This document shows, one piece after another, positions 47,091 through 55,895 of a stretch of 64,000 nt of DNA. The notes beneath the pieces were generated by a model. The model saw only the letters and a list, made by a program, of their open reading frames with translations. It was not told the origin of the DNA and ran no database searches. The DNA comes from Bordetella genomosp. 8 (GTDB lineage: Bacteria > Pseudomonadota > Gammaproteobacteria > Burkholderiales > Burkholderiaceae_B), in contig NZ_CP021108.1 of assembly GCF_002119685.1 (NCBI RefSeq), positions 1 through 64,000 of the forward strand, written 5' to 3'. Made by a program: the position numbers and the translations under genes. How positions within the stretch are numbered: the stretch's first letter is position 1; every line of letters begins with the position of its first letter.

Positions 47091-48533
47091 GACAAGCAAT
47101 TCCCGATCGGTGATCGTAGCGGTGGGTTTCGGGGTCGAGGTCCGCGGGTAAGAAAGCGTGAAGCGGATATGCCCGTCGGGCGACGATTCCGCCCATGCCT
47201 TGCCGCCATGCAAGGCCATGATCGCGCGCACGATGGCCAGGCCCAGGCCGCTGGCGTCCGAGCCGGCGCTGCGCGACAGGTCGGCACGATAGAAGCGATC
47301 GAAAAGCTTGTGCAGCCTGTCCGGGGGAATGGGCATGCCGCGATTGCCGACCTGGACCAGCACCGCATCGCCGTCGGCGCGCGCCGACAGGCTGATCTCG
47401 GTGTCCGCGTCCGCGTAGCGCACCGCATTGGCCACCAGATTGCCCAGCGCGCGACGGAACAGCATGGCGTCGGCCCGGACGACGCCGCTGCCGGCGCACC
47501 GCAGCCGCAAGCCGCGCTCTTCGGCCAGCCCTTCGAAATACTCCGCGATGCGGCGCAGTTCCGTATCCAGGTCCAGCTGGACGTAGTCCAGCGCCGATTG
47601 CGCGTTTTCGGCGCGCGCCAGGAACAGGATGTTTTCCACCAGCCGCGACAGGCGTTCCAGCTCTTCCAGGCTGGAGGCCAGCACGCTTTCATACTCCGCC
47701 GGGCTGCGGCGCTGGTACAAGGCGACCTGGCAGTTGCCCATCAAGGCGCCGATGGGCGTCCGGATCTCGTGCGCCAGGTCGGCGGAAAACTGCGTCAACC
47801 GTTCATAGCCGTCGGCGAGCCTGTCCAGCATGGCATTGAAGGACGCGGTCAGCTCGCGCAGTTCGTGCGGCGTGTCGGCCAGGTTCAGGCGCTGGTCCAG
47901 GCTGGCCGGCGTTATGCGCGCCGCCTGCCGCGCCATCGCTCGCAATGGCCGCAAGCCGCGCCTCAGCGCCACATAGCCCAGCACCGCGATGGAAAGGAAG
48001 GCCGCGGCGACGGCCAGCGCGATCTGGTCGCGATACAGCGCCAGCATGCGCGTTTCGTTCACCAGCAGATGCGCGGCCTGTACTTCCACCGGCATGCCGT
48101 CCATGGTGCGCGCCATGGCCGAGACCACCCGCATGCCGCCGCCCGCCGTGGTCGTGCCGTCGCGGATGTTTTCGCGGCTCAGCGGCTGGTCTTCCGCCAC
48201 CGGGGCGACGGGAGGCAGCGTCTGGTGGCCGGGATTGACGTCCATGACCGGTTCGGCGCCGGGAATGCGGAATACCAGCACGTCCTGTTCGTTGCCCAGC
48301 ATGTTTTCGAACAGGCCGGGCCGCGCGCGGATTTCATCCAGGGTGAGCGTGTCGCGCAGCAGCGCGCGGAAACGGTCGACGCGGCCGATCAGGCCGACGT
48401 CGCTGCGCGCCATCATGCTGGATTCCATCGCCTTGTACAGGTACATGCCGGCGATGCTGACGACCAGGGCCGAGAGCAGCGCGAACGACAGCGCCGTGCG
48501 CAGCGTCAGGGAGCGTCGCCATCGTCGGCGCAT
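47076..48533 (-). CDS. Sensor histidine kinase (CusS/heavy-metal sensor type)
   Basis: A 485-residue membrane kinase. A first membrane span is at about 9-31, a periplasmic sensor region of about 130 residues follows, and the second span is at about 167-190. Then come a HAMP-like stretch, the phosphorylated His in [16 protein letters not shown] (about 255), the N box [11 protein letters not shown] and the G box [13 protein letters not shown]. The layout fits the CusS/IrlS/HprS type. Its start overlaps the response-regulator end by 28 bases. Its stop and last codons lie in the DNPF-3 repeat. It likely senses copper, another metal or oxidising stress in the periplasm. Confidence 0.93.
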   Translation of the reverse strand: MRRRWRRSLTLRTALSFALLSALVVSIAGMYLYKAMESSMMARSDVGLIGRVDRFRALLRDTLTLDEIRARPGLFENMLGNEQDVLVFRIPGAEPVMDVNPGHQTLPPVAPVAEDQPLSRENIRDGTTTAGGGMRVVSAMARTMDGMPVEVQAAHLLVNETRMLALYRDQIALAVAAAFLSIAVLGYVALRRGLRPLRAMARQAARITPASLDQRLNLADTPHELRELTASFNAMLDRLADGYERLTQFSADLAHEIRTPIGALMGNCQVALYQRRSPAEYESVLASSLEELERLSRLVENILFLARAENAQSALDYVQLDLDTELRRIAEYFEGLAEERGLRLRCAGSGVVRADAMLFRRALGNLVANAVRYADADTEISLSARADGDAVLVQVGNRGMPIPPDRLHKLFDRFYRADLSRSAGSDASGLGLAIVRAIMALHGGKAWAESSPDGHIRFTLSYPRTSTPKPTATITDRELLVKMER

Positions 48534-49201
48534 GCGCGCACCTCGCAGACGTAGCCTATGCCACGTACCGTGTGGATCAATTTGGGTTCGAAGGGCTTGT
48601 CGATCTTGGCGCGCAGGCGCTTGATGGCGACGTCGACCACATTGGTATCGCTGTCGAAATTCATGTCCCACACTTCCGACGCGATGATGGCGCGCGACAG
48701 GACTTCACCTTCGCGCCGCACCAGCAGGTGCAGCAGCGTGAATTCCTTGGTGGTGAGCGCGATGGCGGTGTGCATGCGCGTGACGCGCCTGCGCAGGACG
48801 TCGATGTGCATGTCGGCCAGGCGCAGGTGGTCGGCCTCGCGCACGACGCCACGGCGTAGCAGCGTGCGTACGCGCAGCACCAGCTCGGTAAAGGAAAACG
48901 GCTTGACCAGGTAGTCGTCGGCGCCCAGCTCGAGGCCGCGGATGCGGTCCTGCAGCTGATCGCGCGCGGTCAGGAACAGCACGGGCACGTCCTGCTGCTT
49001 GCGCAGCGCTTCCATGATCTGCCAGCCGTTCATACCGGGCAGCATGACGTCCAGCACGATCAGGTCGTAGCGCTGTTCGAGCGCCATGTGCAGGCCGTCG
49101 GCGCCGTGGCGCGCCAGATCCACCGCGTAGCCCGATTCGCCGAGGCCCTTCTTCAGGTATTCGCCGGTTTTGAGGTCGTCTTCGACCACCAGTATGCGCA
49201 C
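48506..49201 (-). CDS. OmpR-family response regulator (CusR/HprR type)
   Basis: A 231-residue regulator. The receiver domain has the acidic pocket VEDD (8-11 region), the phosphoacceptor Asp 51 in VLDVMLPG, and Lys in YLVKPFSF. The C-terminal winged helix is [20 protein letters not shown] to [14 protein letters not shown] start at 49201 is chosen since MRILVVEDD is the family start and GAGG lies before it. An ATG at 49255 would put the CusR-like box inside the gene. It is divergent from the oxidoreductase operon. Confidence 0.94.
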   Translation of the reverse strand: MRILVVEDDLKTGEYLKKGLGESGYAVDLARHGADGLHMALEQRYDLIVLDVMLPGMNGWQIMEALRKQQDVPVLFLTARDQLQDRIRGLELGADDYLVKPFSFTELVLRVRTLLRRGVVREADHLRLADMHIDVLRRRVTRMHTAIALTTKEFTLLHLLVRREGEVLSRAIIASEVWDMNFDSDTNVVDVAIKRLRAKIDKPFEPKLIHTVRGIGYVCEVRACADDGDAP

Positions 49202-49253
49202 GCAGCACCTCGCTTGCCAGCCGTCGATTTTATCGGGGTGTGCCGGACCGTTC

Positions 49254-49269
49254 ATGACATTATTGTCAT
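49254..49269. promoter_or_regulatory. CusR/HprR-like binding box
   Basis: ATGACA-TTAT-TGTCAT is a perfect 6-bp inverted repeat in the gap between the divergent response regulator and the periplasmic-protein operon. It differs at one fixed position from the known CusR box ATGACAANNTTGTCAT. A further TCAT lies at 49276-49279. It is the likely site of the neighbouring regulator. Confidence 0.75.
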
Positions 49270-49390
49270 CCGCGCGTCATGCTGCCGTCCCCGCGCCGCC
49301 GTCACGATAGCGGCGCGAGCTTTCTTGAACGTATCGAGAACCGCGTCGCCGCGCTGCTCCCGCGGCCGGCGATGCCTGACGGAGAAACGG

Positions 49391-50026
49391 ATGAACAAGC
49401 ATTATCGGATCGGCGCGTGGTGCGCCGGCGTCCTGCTGGCGGCTGGCATGGCCGCCGCGCAGGCACAACAGGCCGGGCAGGCGCCGGCCAATCGCCTGGC
49501 GGTGCGCGGCACGATCGAGCAGATCACCGACACCACGCTGAAGGTCAAGGCGCGCAACGGCAAGGACGTCACCCTGGCGCTGCCCTCCAACGTGGCGGTG
49601 CGCGCGGTTTCGCTGGCCAAGCTCGGCGATATCAAGCCGGACAGCTTCATCGGCACGGCCGCCACGCCACAACCCGACGGCACGCTGAAGGCGCTGGAAG
49701 TGCACGTGTTCGCGGCGTCGCTGCGCGGTTCGGGTGAAGGCAACCGACCCTGGATGGGGTCGGACGGCAAGACCGGCCAGATGACCAACGGCACGGTCGG
49801 CAGCCTGGTCGGCACCAACGGCACGACCATGAAGGTGAAGTACAAGGACGGCGAGAAAACCGTGGTGGTGCCGCCCGACGTGCCCATCGTCTACATGGAA
49901 CCGGGCGATCGCAGCCTGCTCAAGACCGGCGCGCCGGTGCTGGTGTTCCCGACCAAGAACGCCGACGGCGGCCTGACGGCCGCCACGGTCATCGCCGGCA
50001 AGGACGGCACGATCCCGCCGATGTAA
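49391..50026 (+). CDS. Periplasmic DUF5666-like protein
   Basis: A 211-residue exported protein with signal peptide MNKHYRIGAWCAGVLLAAGM to AQAQ. The mature part is made of repeated small beta units of the OB-like type: VRGTIEQITDTTLKVKARNGK and later TNGTVGSLVGTNGTTMKVKYKD, both of which resemble DUF5666. It has very few Met and no Cys in the mature chain, so metal binding by those residues is unlikely. GGAGAAACGG precedes the ATG. It is the first gene of the operon with cytochrome b561 and the Mo oxidoreductase and is likely under the box at 49254. Confidence 0.82.
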   Translation: MNKHYRIGAWCAGVLLAAGMAAAQAQQAGQAPANRLAVRGTIEQITDTTLKVKARNGKDVTLALPSNVAVRAVSLAKLGDIKPDSFIGTAATPQPDGTLKALEVHVFAASLRGSGEGNRPWMGSDGKTGQMTNGTVGSLVGTNGTTMKVKYKDGEKTVVVPPDVPIVYMEPGDRSLLKTGAPVLVFPTKNADGGLTAATVIAGKDGTIPPM

Positions 50027-50070
50027 GCCAGGCCTGTCGCAAAGCAGGCATCCGGCGCAGGAGACCAGTC

Positions 50071-50721
50071 TTGTCCTCATTTTCGGTAAACGACGATGGC
50101 ACGGTCGCGCCGGTACGCCGCCGCCCCGTTCATCCGCGCTATGTACGCGTCACGCATTGGCTCAACGTCTATGCGATGGCCTGCATGTTCATGAGCGGAT
50201 GGGGCATCTACAACGCCTCGCCCATCTTCCCCTTCAGCTTCCCGCAGTGGGCGACGCTGGGCGGCTGGCTGGGCGCGGCGACGATCTGGCATTTCGCCGT
50301 CATGTGGCTGCTGGTCGGCAACGGCCTGGTGTATCTGCTGGCGGGCATCGCGTCGGGGCATCTGCGCCGCGACCTGATGGACGTGACGCCGCGCGCCGTG
50401 CTGCGCGATGCCGCGGCCGCGTTGCGCCTGCGGCTGCGCCATGCGCCCGGCCGCTACAACGCGGTGCAGAAGGTGCTGTACCTGGGCGTCCTGCTGCTGG
50501 GGATACTGATCGTGCTGTCGGGCCTGGCGATATGGAAGCCGGTGCAACTGGATTGGCTGACCAATCTGTTCGGCGGCTTTGCCGCCGCGCGGGTGGTGCA
50601 TTTCTGCGCCATGGCCGGCATCGGCCTGTTCGTCGTCGTCCACCTCCTGCTGGTCATCCTGGTGCCGCGCACCCTGCCGCCCATGATCACCGGCCGAACC
50701 CATGGAGCCCACGATGCCTGA
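50071..50721 (+). CDS. Cytochrome b561-type membrane subunit
   Basis: A 216-residue membrane protein with four predicted helices and His residues suited to two b haems (HPRYVRVTHWLNVYAMACMF, IWHFAVMWLLVGNG, VVHFCAMAGIGLFVVVHLLL). It probably draws electrons from quinol for the Mo oxidoreductase next door, in the way MsrQ serves MsrP. A TTG start at 50071 has CAGGAGA eight bases upstream. Its last eight bases overlap the preferred start of the next gene, so the two are coupled. Confidence 0.9.
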   Translation: MSSFSVNDDGTVAPVRRRPVHPRYVRVTHWLNVYAMACMFMSGWGIYNASPIFPFSFPQWATLGGWLGAATIWHFAVMWLLVGNGLVYLLAGIASGHLRRDLMDVTPRAVLRDAAAALRLRLRHAPGRYNAVQKVLYLGVLLLGILIVLSGLAIWKPVQLDWLTNLFGGFAAARVVHFCAMAGIGLFVVVHLLLVILVPRTLPPMITGRTHGAHDA

Positions 50722-51487
50722 GCGCAATGATCGTCCGCGCGGCCAGCGCCTGATCCTGGAGCCGGCGCAGCGCAGCCAGCTGCATCGCGCGCAACGCCGC
50801 CTGTTGCTGCGCGGCGGATTGTCGCTGGGCGCGCTGGCGATGATCAGCGGCTGCAACATGCAGGACGGCGATACTTTCGACAAGGTGCTGTGGGCAATGT
50901 CGCGCTGGAACGACCGCGTGCAGGGCTGGTTGTTCAATCAGAACAAGCTGGCGGCCACCTACCAGGCCAGCCAGATCACGGACCCCTTCCCCTTCAACGC
51001 GTACTACCCCGAGTACAGCGTGCCGGACATCGATCTTGCCGCCTGGAAGCTGGAAGTGTCCGGCATGGTGGCGGACAAGCGCGCCTGGACGCTCGAAGAC
51101 CTGCGCGGCTTGCCGCAGGCCAGCCAGATCACGCGGCTGATCTGCATCGAAGGCTGGAGCGCGATCGGCCAGTGGAGCGGCATACCGCTGAAGACCTTCC
51201 TGCAGCGCATCGGCGCCGACCTGAGCGCGCGCTATGTCGGTTTCAAATGCGCCGACCGCTACTACGGCAGCATCGATATGCCCACGGCCCTGCATCCGCA
51301 AACCATTCTGGCGCTGGATTTCGGCGGCGCGGCTTTGCCGGCGGACTACGGGCAGCCGCTGCGGCTGCGCGTGCCGACCAAGCTGGGCTTCAAGAATCCC
51401 AAACATATCGTGGCGATGTTCGTCACGAACACCTATCCCGGCGGATATTGGGAGGACCAGGGCTACAACTGGTTCAGCGGAATATAG
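50714..51487 (+). CDS. Periplasmic molybdopterin oxidoreductase (MsrP/YedY-like)
   Basis: A 257-residue sulfite-oxidase-fold enzyme. A Tat-type start (HRAQRRLLLRGGLSLGALAM) is followed by the lipobox ISGC at Cys 47, so it may be a Tat-exported lipoprotein. The molybdenum-ligand Cys is in RLICIEGWSAIGQWSG (144). It has HPQTILALDFGGAALPADYG and VTNTYPGGYWEDQGYNWFSGI. ATG 50714 is chosen because GGAG lies six bases before it; ATG 50702 is possible. MsrP repairs oxidised methionines in periplasmic proteins; the same is inferred here. Confidence 0.9.
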   Translation: MPERNDRPRGQRLILEPAQRSQLHRAQRRLLLRGGLSLGALAMISGCNMQDGDTFDKVLWAMSRWNDRVQGWLFNQNKLAATYQASQITDPFPFNAYYPEYSVPDIDLAAWKLEVSGMVADKRAWTLEDLRGLPQASQITRLICIEGWSAIGQWSGIPLKTFLQRIGADLSARYVGFKCADRYYGSIDMPTALHPQTILALDFGGAALPADYGQPLRLRVPTKLGFKNPKHIVAMFVTNTYPGGYWEDQGYNWFSGI

Positions 51488-51519
51488 CGCCCACACTGAA
51501 TTTCCAATGATTGATGCGA

Positions 51520-51998
51520 AAAATGGAAAGATGATTTCCGCTTATGCGGGTTTATCCCTAGTCCCTGGAAGCACAGAATACGTTTCATCGGGAACAGCAA
51601 CGGACATCGCGAAGTTCTCACAGCAGATCGCGATGGACGGCCCGGATCACTTAACCAGGACTAGGAGTACTGCCATGAATGCCAAGACCATCGTTTCCGC
51701 TTTTGTTCTTTCCTTTGCCGCCATCGGCGCCGCGCAAGCCGCGACCCCCCGTGGCGATTCGGACAACACGCCGTTCCAAGGCGTCTACGGCCAACAAGCC
51801 AGCAGCGTGAGCCGCGACCAGGTCCTCGCGCAACTGGAACAAGCCCGCGCCGCCGGCCTGACCGCCAATGCCGACAACGACAACGCGCCGTTCACCGCGC
51901 AAGCTGACGTGGCTTCGGTCCCGGCGGTTGCCCAAGGCGGCGGCGTGCACGGCGACCTTGCCTTCGGCGACATCGACAACCAGCCCTTCCAAGGCTGA
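51520..51998 (+). repeat. Right arm of 479-bp inverted repeat
   Basis: Begins AAAATGG 33 bases after the Mo-oxidoreductase stop and ends at the DNPF-2 stop. It matches 47090-46612 in reverse. It holds GGGTTTATCCCTAG (51548-51561), the CATCGCGA / TCGCGATG hairpin (51605-51612, 51628-51635) and the DNPF-2 gene. Confidence 0.9.
51675..51998 (+). CDS. Small secreted DN-x-PF protein, copy 2
   Basis: A 107-residue exported protein with the same signal peptide as copies 1 and 3. It has DNTPFQGVYGQ, DNAPFTAQAD, the VASVPAVAQGGGVHGDLAFGD spacer of copy 3, and terminal DNQPFQG. The ATG has AGGAGT upstream. It follows the Mo-oxidoreductase on the same strand, mirroring copy 3 after the histidine kinase. 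Unlike copies 1, 3 and 4 it has a plain terminator and no pseudoknot element after it. Confidence 0.92.
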   Translation: MNAKTIVSAFVLSFAAIGAAQAATPRGDSDNTPFQGVYGQQASSVSRDQVLAQLEQARAAGLTANADNDNAPFTAQADVASVPAVAQGGGVHGDLAFGDIDNQPFQG

Positions 51999-52020
51999 TC
52001 TCCGCAAGTGCTGGATCGCG

Positions 52021-52051
52021 GGCCGGCCCCCAAATGGGGGCCGGCCTTTTT
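52021..52051 (+). terminator. Intrinsic terminator after DNPF-2
   Basis: An 11-bp stem GGCCGGCCCCC / GGGGGCCGGCC with loop AAAT is followed by TTTTT, 22 bases after the DNPF-2 stop. Confidence 0.92.
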
Positions 52052-52075
52052 CATGCCGCCGGGAATCGCGCGGTA

Positions 52076-52087
52076 TCCAAATTTGGA
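52076..52087. promoter_or_regulatory. Perfect palindrome upstream of xdhC-like gene
   Basis: TCCAAATTTGGA lies about 130 bases before the XdhC-like gene in a gap that holds nothing else after the terminator. It could be an operator for that gene. Confidence 0.4.
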
Positions 52088-52215
52088 AAAGCGTCAAAAG
52101 TGGGGCAAACTCATCGGGCGCCCGCGAACGATGGACACGGGCGCGTCCGTTACTTCGCCGGCAGCGCCGGCAGGCCGACAGTCCCGTGTGCAGGGACTTT
52201 CAGGATGAACGCTCG

Positions 52216-53208
52216 ATGAACTCCCTGGATATCGATGTACTGCAACATGCACGCGACTGGGTTGCCGAAGGCCATCGCGTCCATCTGATCACGGTGGTGC
52301 AGACCTGGGGCTCGGCCCCGCGGCAGGCGGGCGCGCTGGCGGCCTTGCGCGGCGACGGCCGGCTGGTCGGCTCGGTGTCCGGCGGGTGCGTCGAAGACGA
52401 CCTGATGGCGCGCGCCGTGGCCGGTACGCTGCCGACGGCGGCCGACCGCGTCACCTATGGCATTACCAGCGAAGAGGCCGCCCGCTTCGGCCTGCCTTGC
52501 GGCGGCACGCTGCGGCTGGTGGTGGAGCCCTTGCGCGACACCGAGTGGCTGGATCCCGTACTGGCGGACGTGCGCGCGCATCGCCTCGTCATGCGCACGG
52601 TGGACCTGCAGACGGGCGGCTGCACGCTGGCGCCCGCCAGCCCTATCGACGGCCCTGACTTCGACGGCCGCACCTTCCGCTCGGTCTACGGTCCGCACTG
52701 GCGGCTGCTCATCATTGGTGCCAACCAGACGGCGCGCGTGTTGTGCGAAATCGCCACGGCGCTGGATTTCCACGTCATGGTGTGCGACCCGCGCGAAGAG
52801 TTCTTCGCCGATTGGAATATGCCCAACGTCACGCTGCTGACGTCCATGCCGGACGACACGGTGACCGAGATCGGCACCGACGAGCGCACCGCCATCGTGG
52901 CCGTGACGCACGATCCCAAGCTGGACGATATGGCTTTGCTGGAAGCGCTGAAATCACCGGCCTTCTACGTGGGCGCGCTGGGCTCCGCGCCCAACCAGGC
53001 CAAGCGGCGCGAGCGCCTGCGGATGTTCGACCTGACCGAAGAAGAAATCGGCCGCCTGCACGGGCCGGTGGGGCTGCGTATCGCCAGCCGTACGCCCGCC
53101 GAGATCGCCGTGGCGATCGCCGCCGAGCTGGTGTGGGTACGCAATACGCTGGGTGGCGCGGATGCCTGCGCGCCCAATCCTGCCGCCGCCTCGCGCGAAG
53201 ATTCCTAG
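52216..53208 (+). CDS. XdhC/CoxI-family molybdenum-cofactor insertion protein
   Basis: A 330-residue protein of the XdhC family, which binds and delivers sulfurated molybdenum cofactor to xanthine-dehydrogenase-type enzymes. The N-terminal domain has TVVQTWGSAPRQAGA and VGSVSGGCVEDD. The C-terminal Rossmann domain has WRLLIIGANQTARVLCEIAT, FYVGALGSAPNQAKRRERL, and the closing IASRTPAEIAVAIAAELVWVR. AGGATG lies before the ATG at 52216. It stands alone here but probably matures the two Mo hydroxylases encoded at 33-43 kb, which lack their own XdhC gene. Confidence 0.92.
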   Translation: MNSLDIDVLQHARDWVAEGHRVHLITVVQTWGSAPRQAGALAALRGDGRLVGSVSGGCVEDDLMARAVAGTLPTAADRVTYGITSEEAARFGLPCGGTLRLVVEPLRDTEWLDPVLADVRAHRLVMRTVDLQTGGCTLAPASPIDGPDFDGRTFRSVYGPHWRLLIIGANQTARVLCEIATALDFHVMVCDPREEFFADWNMPNVTLLTSMPDDTVTEIGTDERTAIVAVTHDPKLDDMALLEALKSPAFYVGALGSAPNQAKRRERLRMFDLTEEEIGRLHGPVGLRIASRTPAEIAVAIAAELVWVRNTLGGADACAPNPAAASREDS

Positions 53209-53300
53209 CGTTCCGCGGCCGGGCGGCGCGGTACGTACCGCTTTGGGGGGCCAGGGCTCGCCGAGCCTGGCCAGGGCTGACTTGGGCTGGCTCGGGCCGG

Positions 53301-54458
53301 CTACGGCCGGTCAAGCGCGATCGTGTCGCCGTTGCGCGGGGCTTCGATCACCCGTTCCGGTATTTCCCAGATCAACAGCTTCGGCGGCGTCTGCCTGAAG
53401 GCCGGGCTGCCGAAGTACGCGTTCGCGGCGCCGGCGAAATCGCCGCCATCGCGGGCGAAGTCGGGAATGCGTGCGTGCAGCGCGTTTTCCAGGAAAGGCA
53501 CGAAGTTGCTGTTGCGCGAGAACGACGTGCCGATCAGCGCCGCATTGGGCAGATTGTCGTCGCCGAAGAGATCGTCGGCGCCGGACCCGGCGGCAGCCGC
53601 GGGCTTCTGCGTGAAGACGGAAACGGGGGTCGTGTCGGGCGGTGGCTGCAGGCGCGCGGGCAGCCAATCCAGGCCCGCGAGCCGGATCAGGTCGCCGGGC
53701 CGGCTCTCGGCCTGCGTGCGTACCGTCCAGTCGGTGCGCGGCGTCACCGTGATCCCGGCGCCGCGTATCGCCTGGGCCACCGCATCGGCGGCGGCCTGCG
53801 CGCCCGTTTCGTTCCAGTGCGTGTCGGTGCGCAGATAGGCGCCGGCGCCGCTAGGACCGCCGTCGCCGATGGCGGCCAGCACGGGCGCCAGGTCGACGGC
53901 GTCGACGCCTTCGGCGCGCAGCGTGGCGACCCAGTCGTCCAGGCGCCGCGCGGATGCGGCGGGCCGCTGCAAGCCGCACAAATGCGCGGCGGCGATGCGG
54001 CTCTTGTCCGGCACCACCGCCACCACCAGGGCGATATGCCGCCGCGCCAGCGCGTCCTTGATGCGCAGGACCTCGCGCGCGCGGGACTGCGCGTTATCCG
54101 CCGCATGCGGGTAGCGCATGAATTCATCGCTCAGGAACAGCCAGCCGGGGCAGCCCTCGCGCACGCGCGGGCCCAGGTCGCCCGCGGCCAGCCAGCTCAG
54201 GCCGCGTTCCAGCCTTGCGGATTCCGCCGGCAGGGGCGCGTTCGATAGCGCATGGGCCAGTTCGCGGGTGGTGTCGCCGTCCAGGAAGGCGCGCCAGCCC
54301 ACGCCCTGCGGAAACAGGTCCAGGTCGCCACGCGCCACCTGGTATGCGGTCGTGGCCAGTCCGGCCATCAGGAACGCGATCAGCGCCACACCGGCCAGGC
54401 GGCTGGTCCAGCGGGCGATGCGGCCGGGATGGTCCACGGGCGGGATGGCGCTTCTCAT
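53301..54458 (-). CDS. wssI: AlgJ/AlgX-like cellulose O-acetylation protein
   Basis: A 385-residue SGNH-like periplasmic protein with one N-terminal membrane anchor (about 18-40). It has the catalytic-site DxH motif RTDTHWNETGAQAAADAV (about 211-228) and the Ser in ALIGTSFSRNSNFVPF. This is the AlgJ/AlgX type which moves acetyl groups onto polysaccharide. It is the last gene of a leftward operon in the order of the Pseudomonas wss cluster, where wssI holds this place. It lies three bases from the MBOAT gene. Confidence 0.87.
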   Translation of the reverse strand: MRSAIPPVDHPGRIARWTSRLAGVALIAFLMAGLATTAYQVARGDLDLFPQGVGWRAFLDGDTTRELAHALSNAPLPAESARLERGLSWLAAGDLGPRVREGCPGWLFLSDEFMRYPHAADNAQSRAREVLRIKDALARRHIALVVAVVPDKSRIAAAHLCGLQRPAASARRLDDWVATLRAEGVDAVDLAPVLAAIGDGGPSGAGAYLRTDTHWNETGAQAAADAVAQAIRGAGITVTPRTDWTVRTQAESRPGDLIRLAGLDWLPARLQPPPDTTPVSVFTQKPAAAAGSGADDLFGDDNLPNAALIGTSFSRNSNFVPFLENALHARIPDFARDGGDFAGAANAYFGSPAFRQTPPKLLIWEIPERVIEAPRNGDTIALDRP

Positions 54459-54461
54459 GGC

Positions 54462-55886
54462 TCAGAACTGGAAATAGAGGAAAGGCACGGCGCCGCGGCT
54501 GGCGATCAGCGCGAAGGAAAACAGGAAACCCAAGACCGGCCACAGCGCGCCTGCCGCAAGGATCAGCGGATTGCGATGGCGTTCGGCCCAGGGCGCCAGG
54601 GCCGGTGCGAACGCGCAGCATACGCCCAGCACCAGGGTCATGACGTGTACCGGGCGCAGCGCCAACCGCATTTCATCGCCCAGCGCGACGCCATGCAGGC
54701 CGAACTGGCCGGCATACATGGTCAGGGCGCCATCGAAGGTGTGCGCGCGGAAGATGGTCCAGGCCAGCATCACGAAAAGCAGCGTCAGCACGCGCGCGGG
54801 CAGGCCCGGCAGCGGCGGCAGGCCGCTGTTCAGCCACAGGCGTTCCGCGCACAGGGCAAGGCCATGCGCGATGCCCCACAGCAGGAAGTTCCAGCTGTCG
54901 CCGCCGTGCCACAGGCCGGCGATGGCCATGGTGAGCAGCAGGTTGCGGTAGGTGCGCCACACGCCGCCGCGGTTGCCGCCCAGCGGGATATACAGGTAGT
55001 CGCGCAGCCAGGTGGAAAGCGAGATGTGCCAGCGCCGCCAGAAGTCCTGGATGCTGCGCGCCAGGTAGGGATGCAGGAAGTTTTCCGGAAAGTGGAAGCC
55101 CAGCATCAGCCCCAGGCCGATGGCCATGGCGCTATAGCCCGCGAAATCGAAGAACAGTTGCAGCGTATAGCCCAGGCAACCCAGCCAGGCATCGGCCAGC
55201 GTGGGGCGCGGCAGCGCGAAAGCCGTGTCCACCAGCGGCGCCAGCGTATCGGCGATCAGCACCTTCATGCTCATGCCTATCATGAAGCGCCGCGCGCCCA
55301 GCGCGAACTGCGGCCAGTCCACCGTGCGGGCGACCAGTTCGCGCTTGACCCAGTCATAGCGGATGATGGGTCCGGCGATCAGGTGCACGAACATGGCCTG
55401 GTAGGCGCCGAAGGTGATGAAGCTGTGGTCCGCCGGTACCGTGCGGCGGTACACGTCGATCAGGTACGAGATGGATTGCAGGACGATGAAGGACAGGCCG
55501 ATGGGCAGGATCACCCGTTGCCAGCCGATGGGATGGCCGCCGGCGGCGCCGATGGCGGTATTGAGCGTGTCGACCAGGATATTGGCGTACTTGTACCAGC
55601 ACAGCGTACCGAGCGCGATGGCGATCAGCACGGCCAGCGTCCAGCCGCGTCGCGCGCCGTCGCCGGCCCTGTCGATCAGGATGCCGCCCAGCCAGCCCAG
55701 CAGCGTGAGCGCGATGAACAGCAGCAGGAAGACAGGACTCCACCAGCCATAGAACACCCAGCTGCTGAAGAGCAGCACGGCGTTGCGGCGATGAACGGCC
55801 CGGCCGCCCCCCAGTCCCGCGAGGACATACAGGATCAGGAACGCCGGCAGGAACAGCGTCAGGAACTCCAGCGACGCGAAGACCAT
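54462..55886 (-). CDS. wssH: MBOAT O-acyltransferase (AlgI/WssH type)
   Basis: A 474-residue integral membrane acyltransferase of about ten helices that carries acetyl groups across the inner membrane for polysaccharide O-acetylation. It has the MBOAT hallmarks WRRWHISLSTWLRDYLYIPL and the catalytic His in IAGLWHGGDSWNFLLWG. It begins MVFASLEFLTLFLPAF like AlgI. It sits between the AlgF-like and AlgJ-like genes, the order of wssG-wssH-wssI. Confidence 0.92.
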   Translation of the reverse strand: MVFASLEFLTLFLPAFLILYVLAGLGGGRAVHRRNAVLLFSSWVFYGWWSPVFLLLFIALTLLGWLGGILIDRAGDGARRGWTLAVLIAIALGTLCWYKYANILVDTLNTAIGAAGGHPIGWQRVILPIGLSFIVLQSISYLIDVYRRTVPADHSFITFGAYQAMFVHLIAGPIIRYDWVKRELVARTVDWPQFALGARRFMIGMSMKVLIADTLAPLVDTAFALPRPTLADAWLGCLGYTLQLFFDFAGYSAMAIGLGLMLGFHFPENFLHPYLARSIQDFWRRWHISLSTWLRDYLYIPLGGNRGGVWRTYRNLLLTMAIAGLWHGGDSWNFLLWGIAHGLALCAERLWLNSGLPPLPGLPARVLTLLFVMLAWTIFRAHTFDGALTMYAGQFGLHGVALGDEMRLALRPVHVMTLVLGVCCAFAPALAPWAERHRNPLILAAGALWPVLGFLFSFALIASRGAVPFLYFQF

Positions 55887-55895
55887 GGAAGCCGC

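Noticed and set aside
49202..49255. Longer response regulator starting at ATG 49255
   Set aside because: It adds non-conserved residues and would run into the CusR-like box; GTG 49201 gives the family start.
46612..51998. Composite transposon with inverted repeats
   Set aside because: The repeats are DNPF genes with leaders; no transposase or target duplication is seen.
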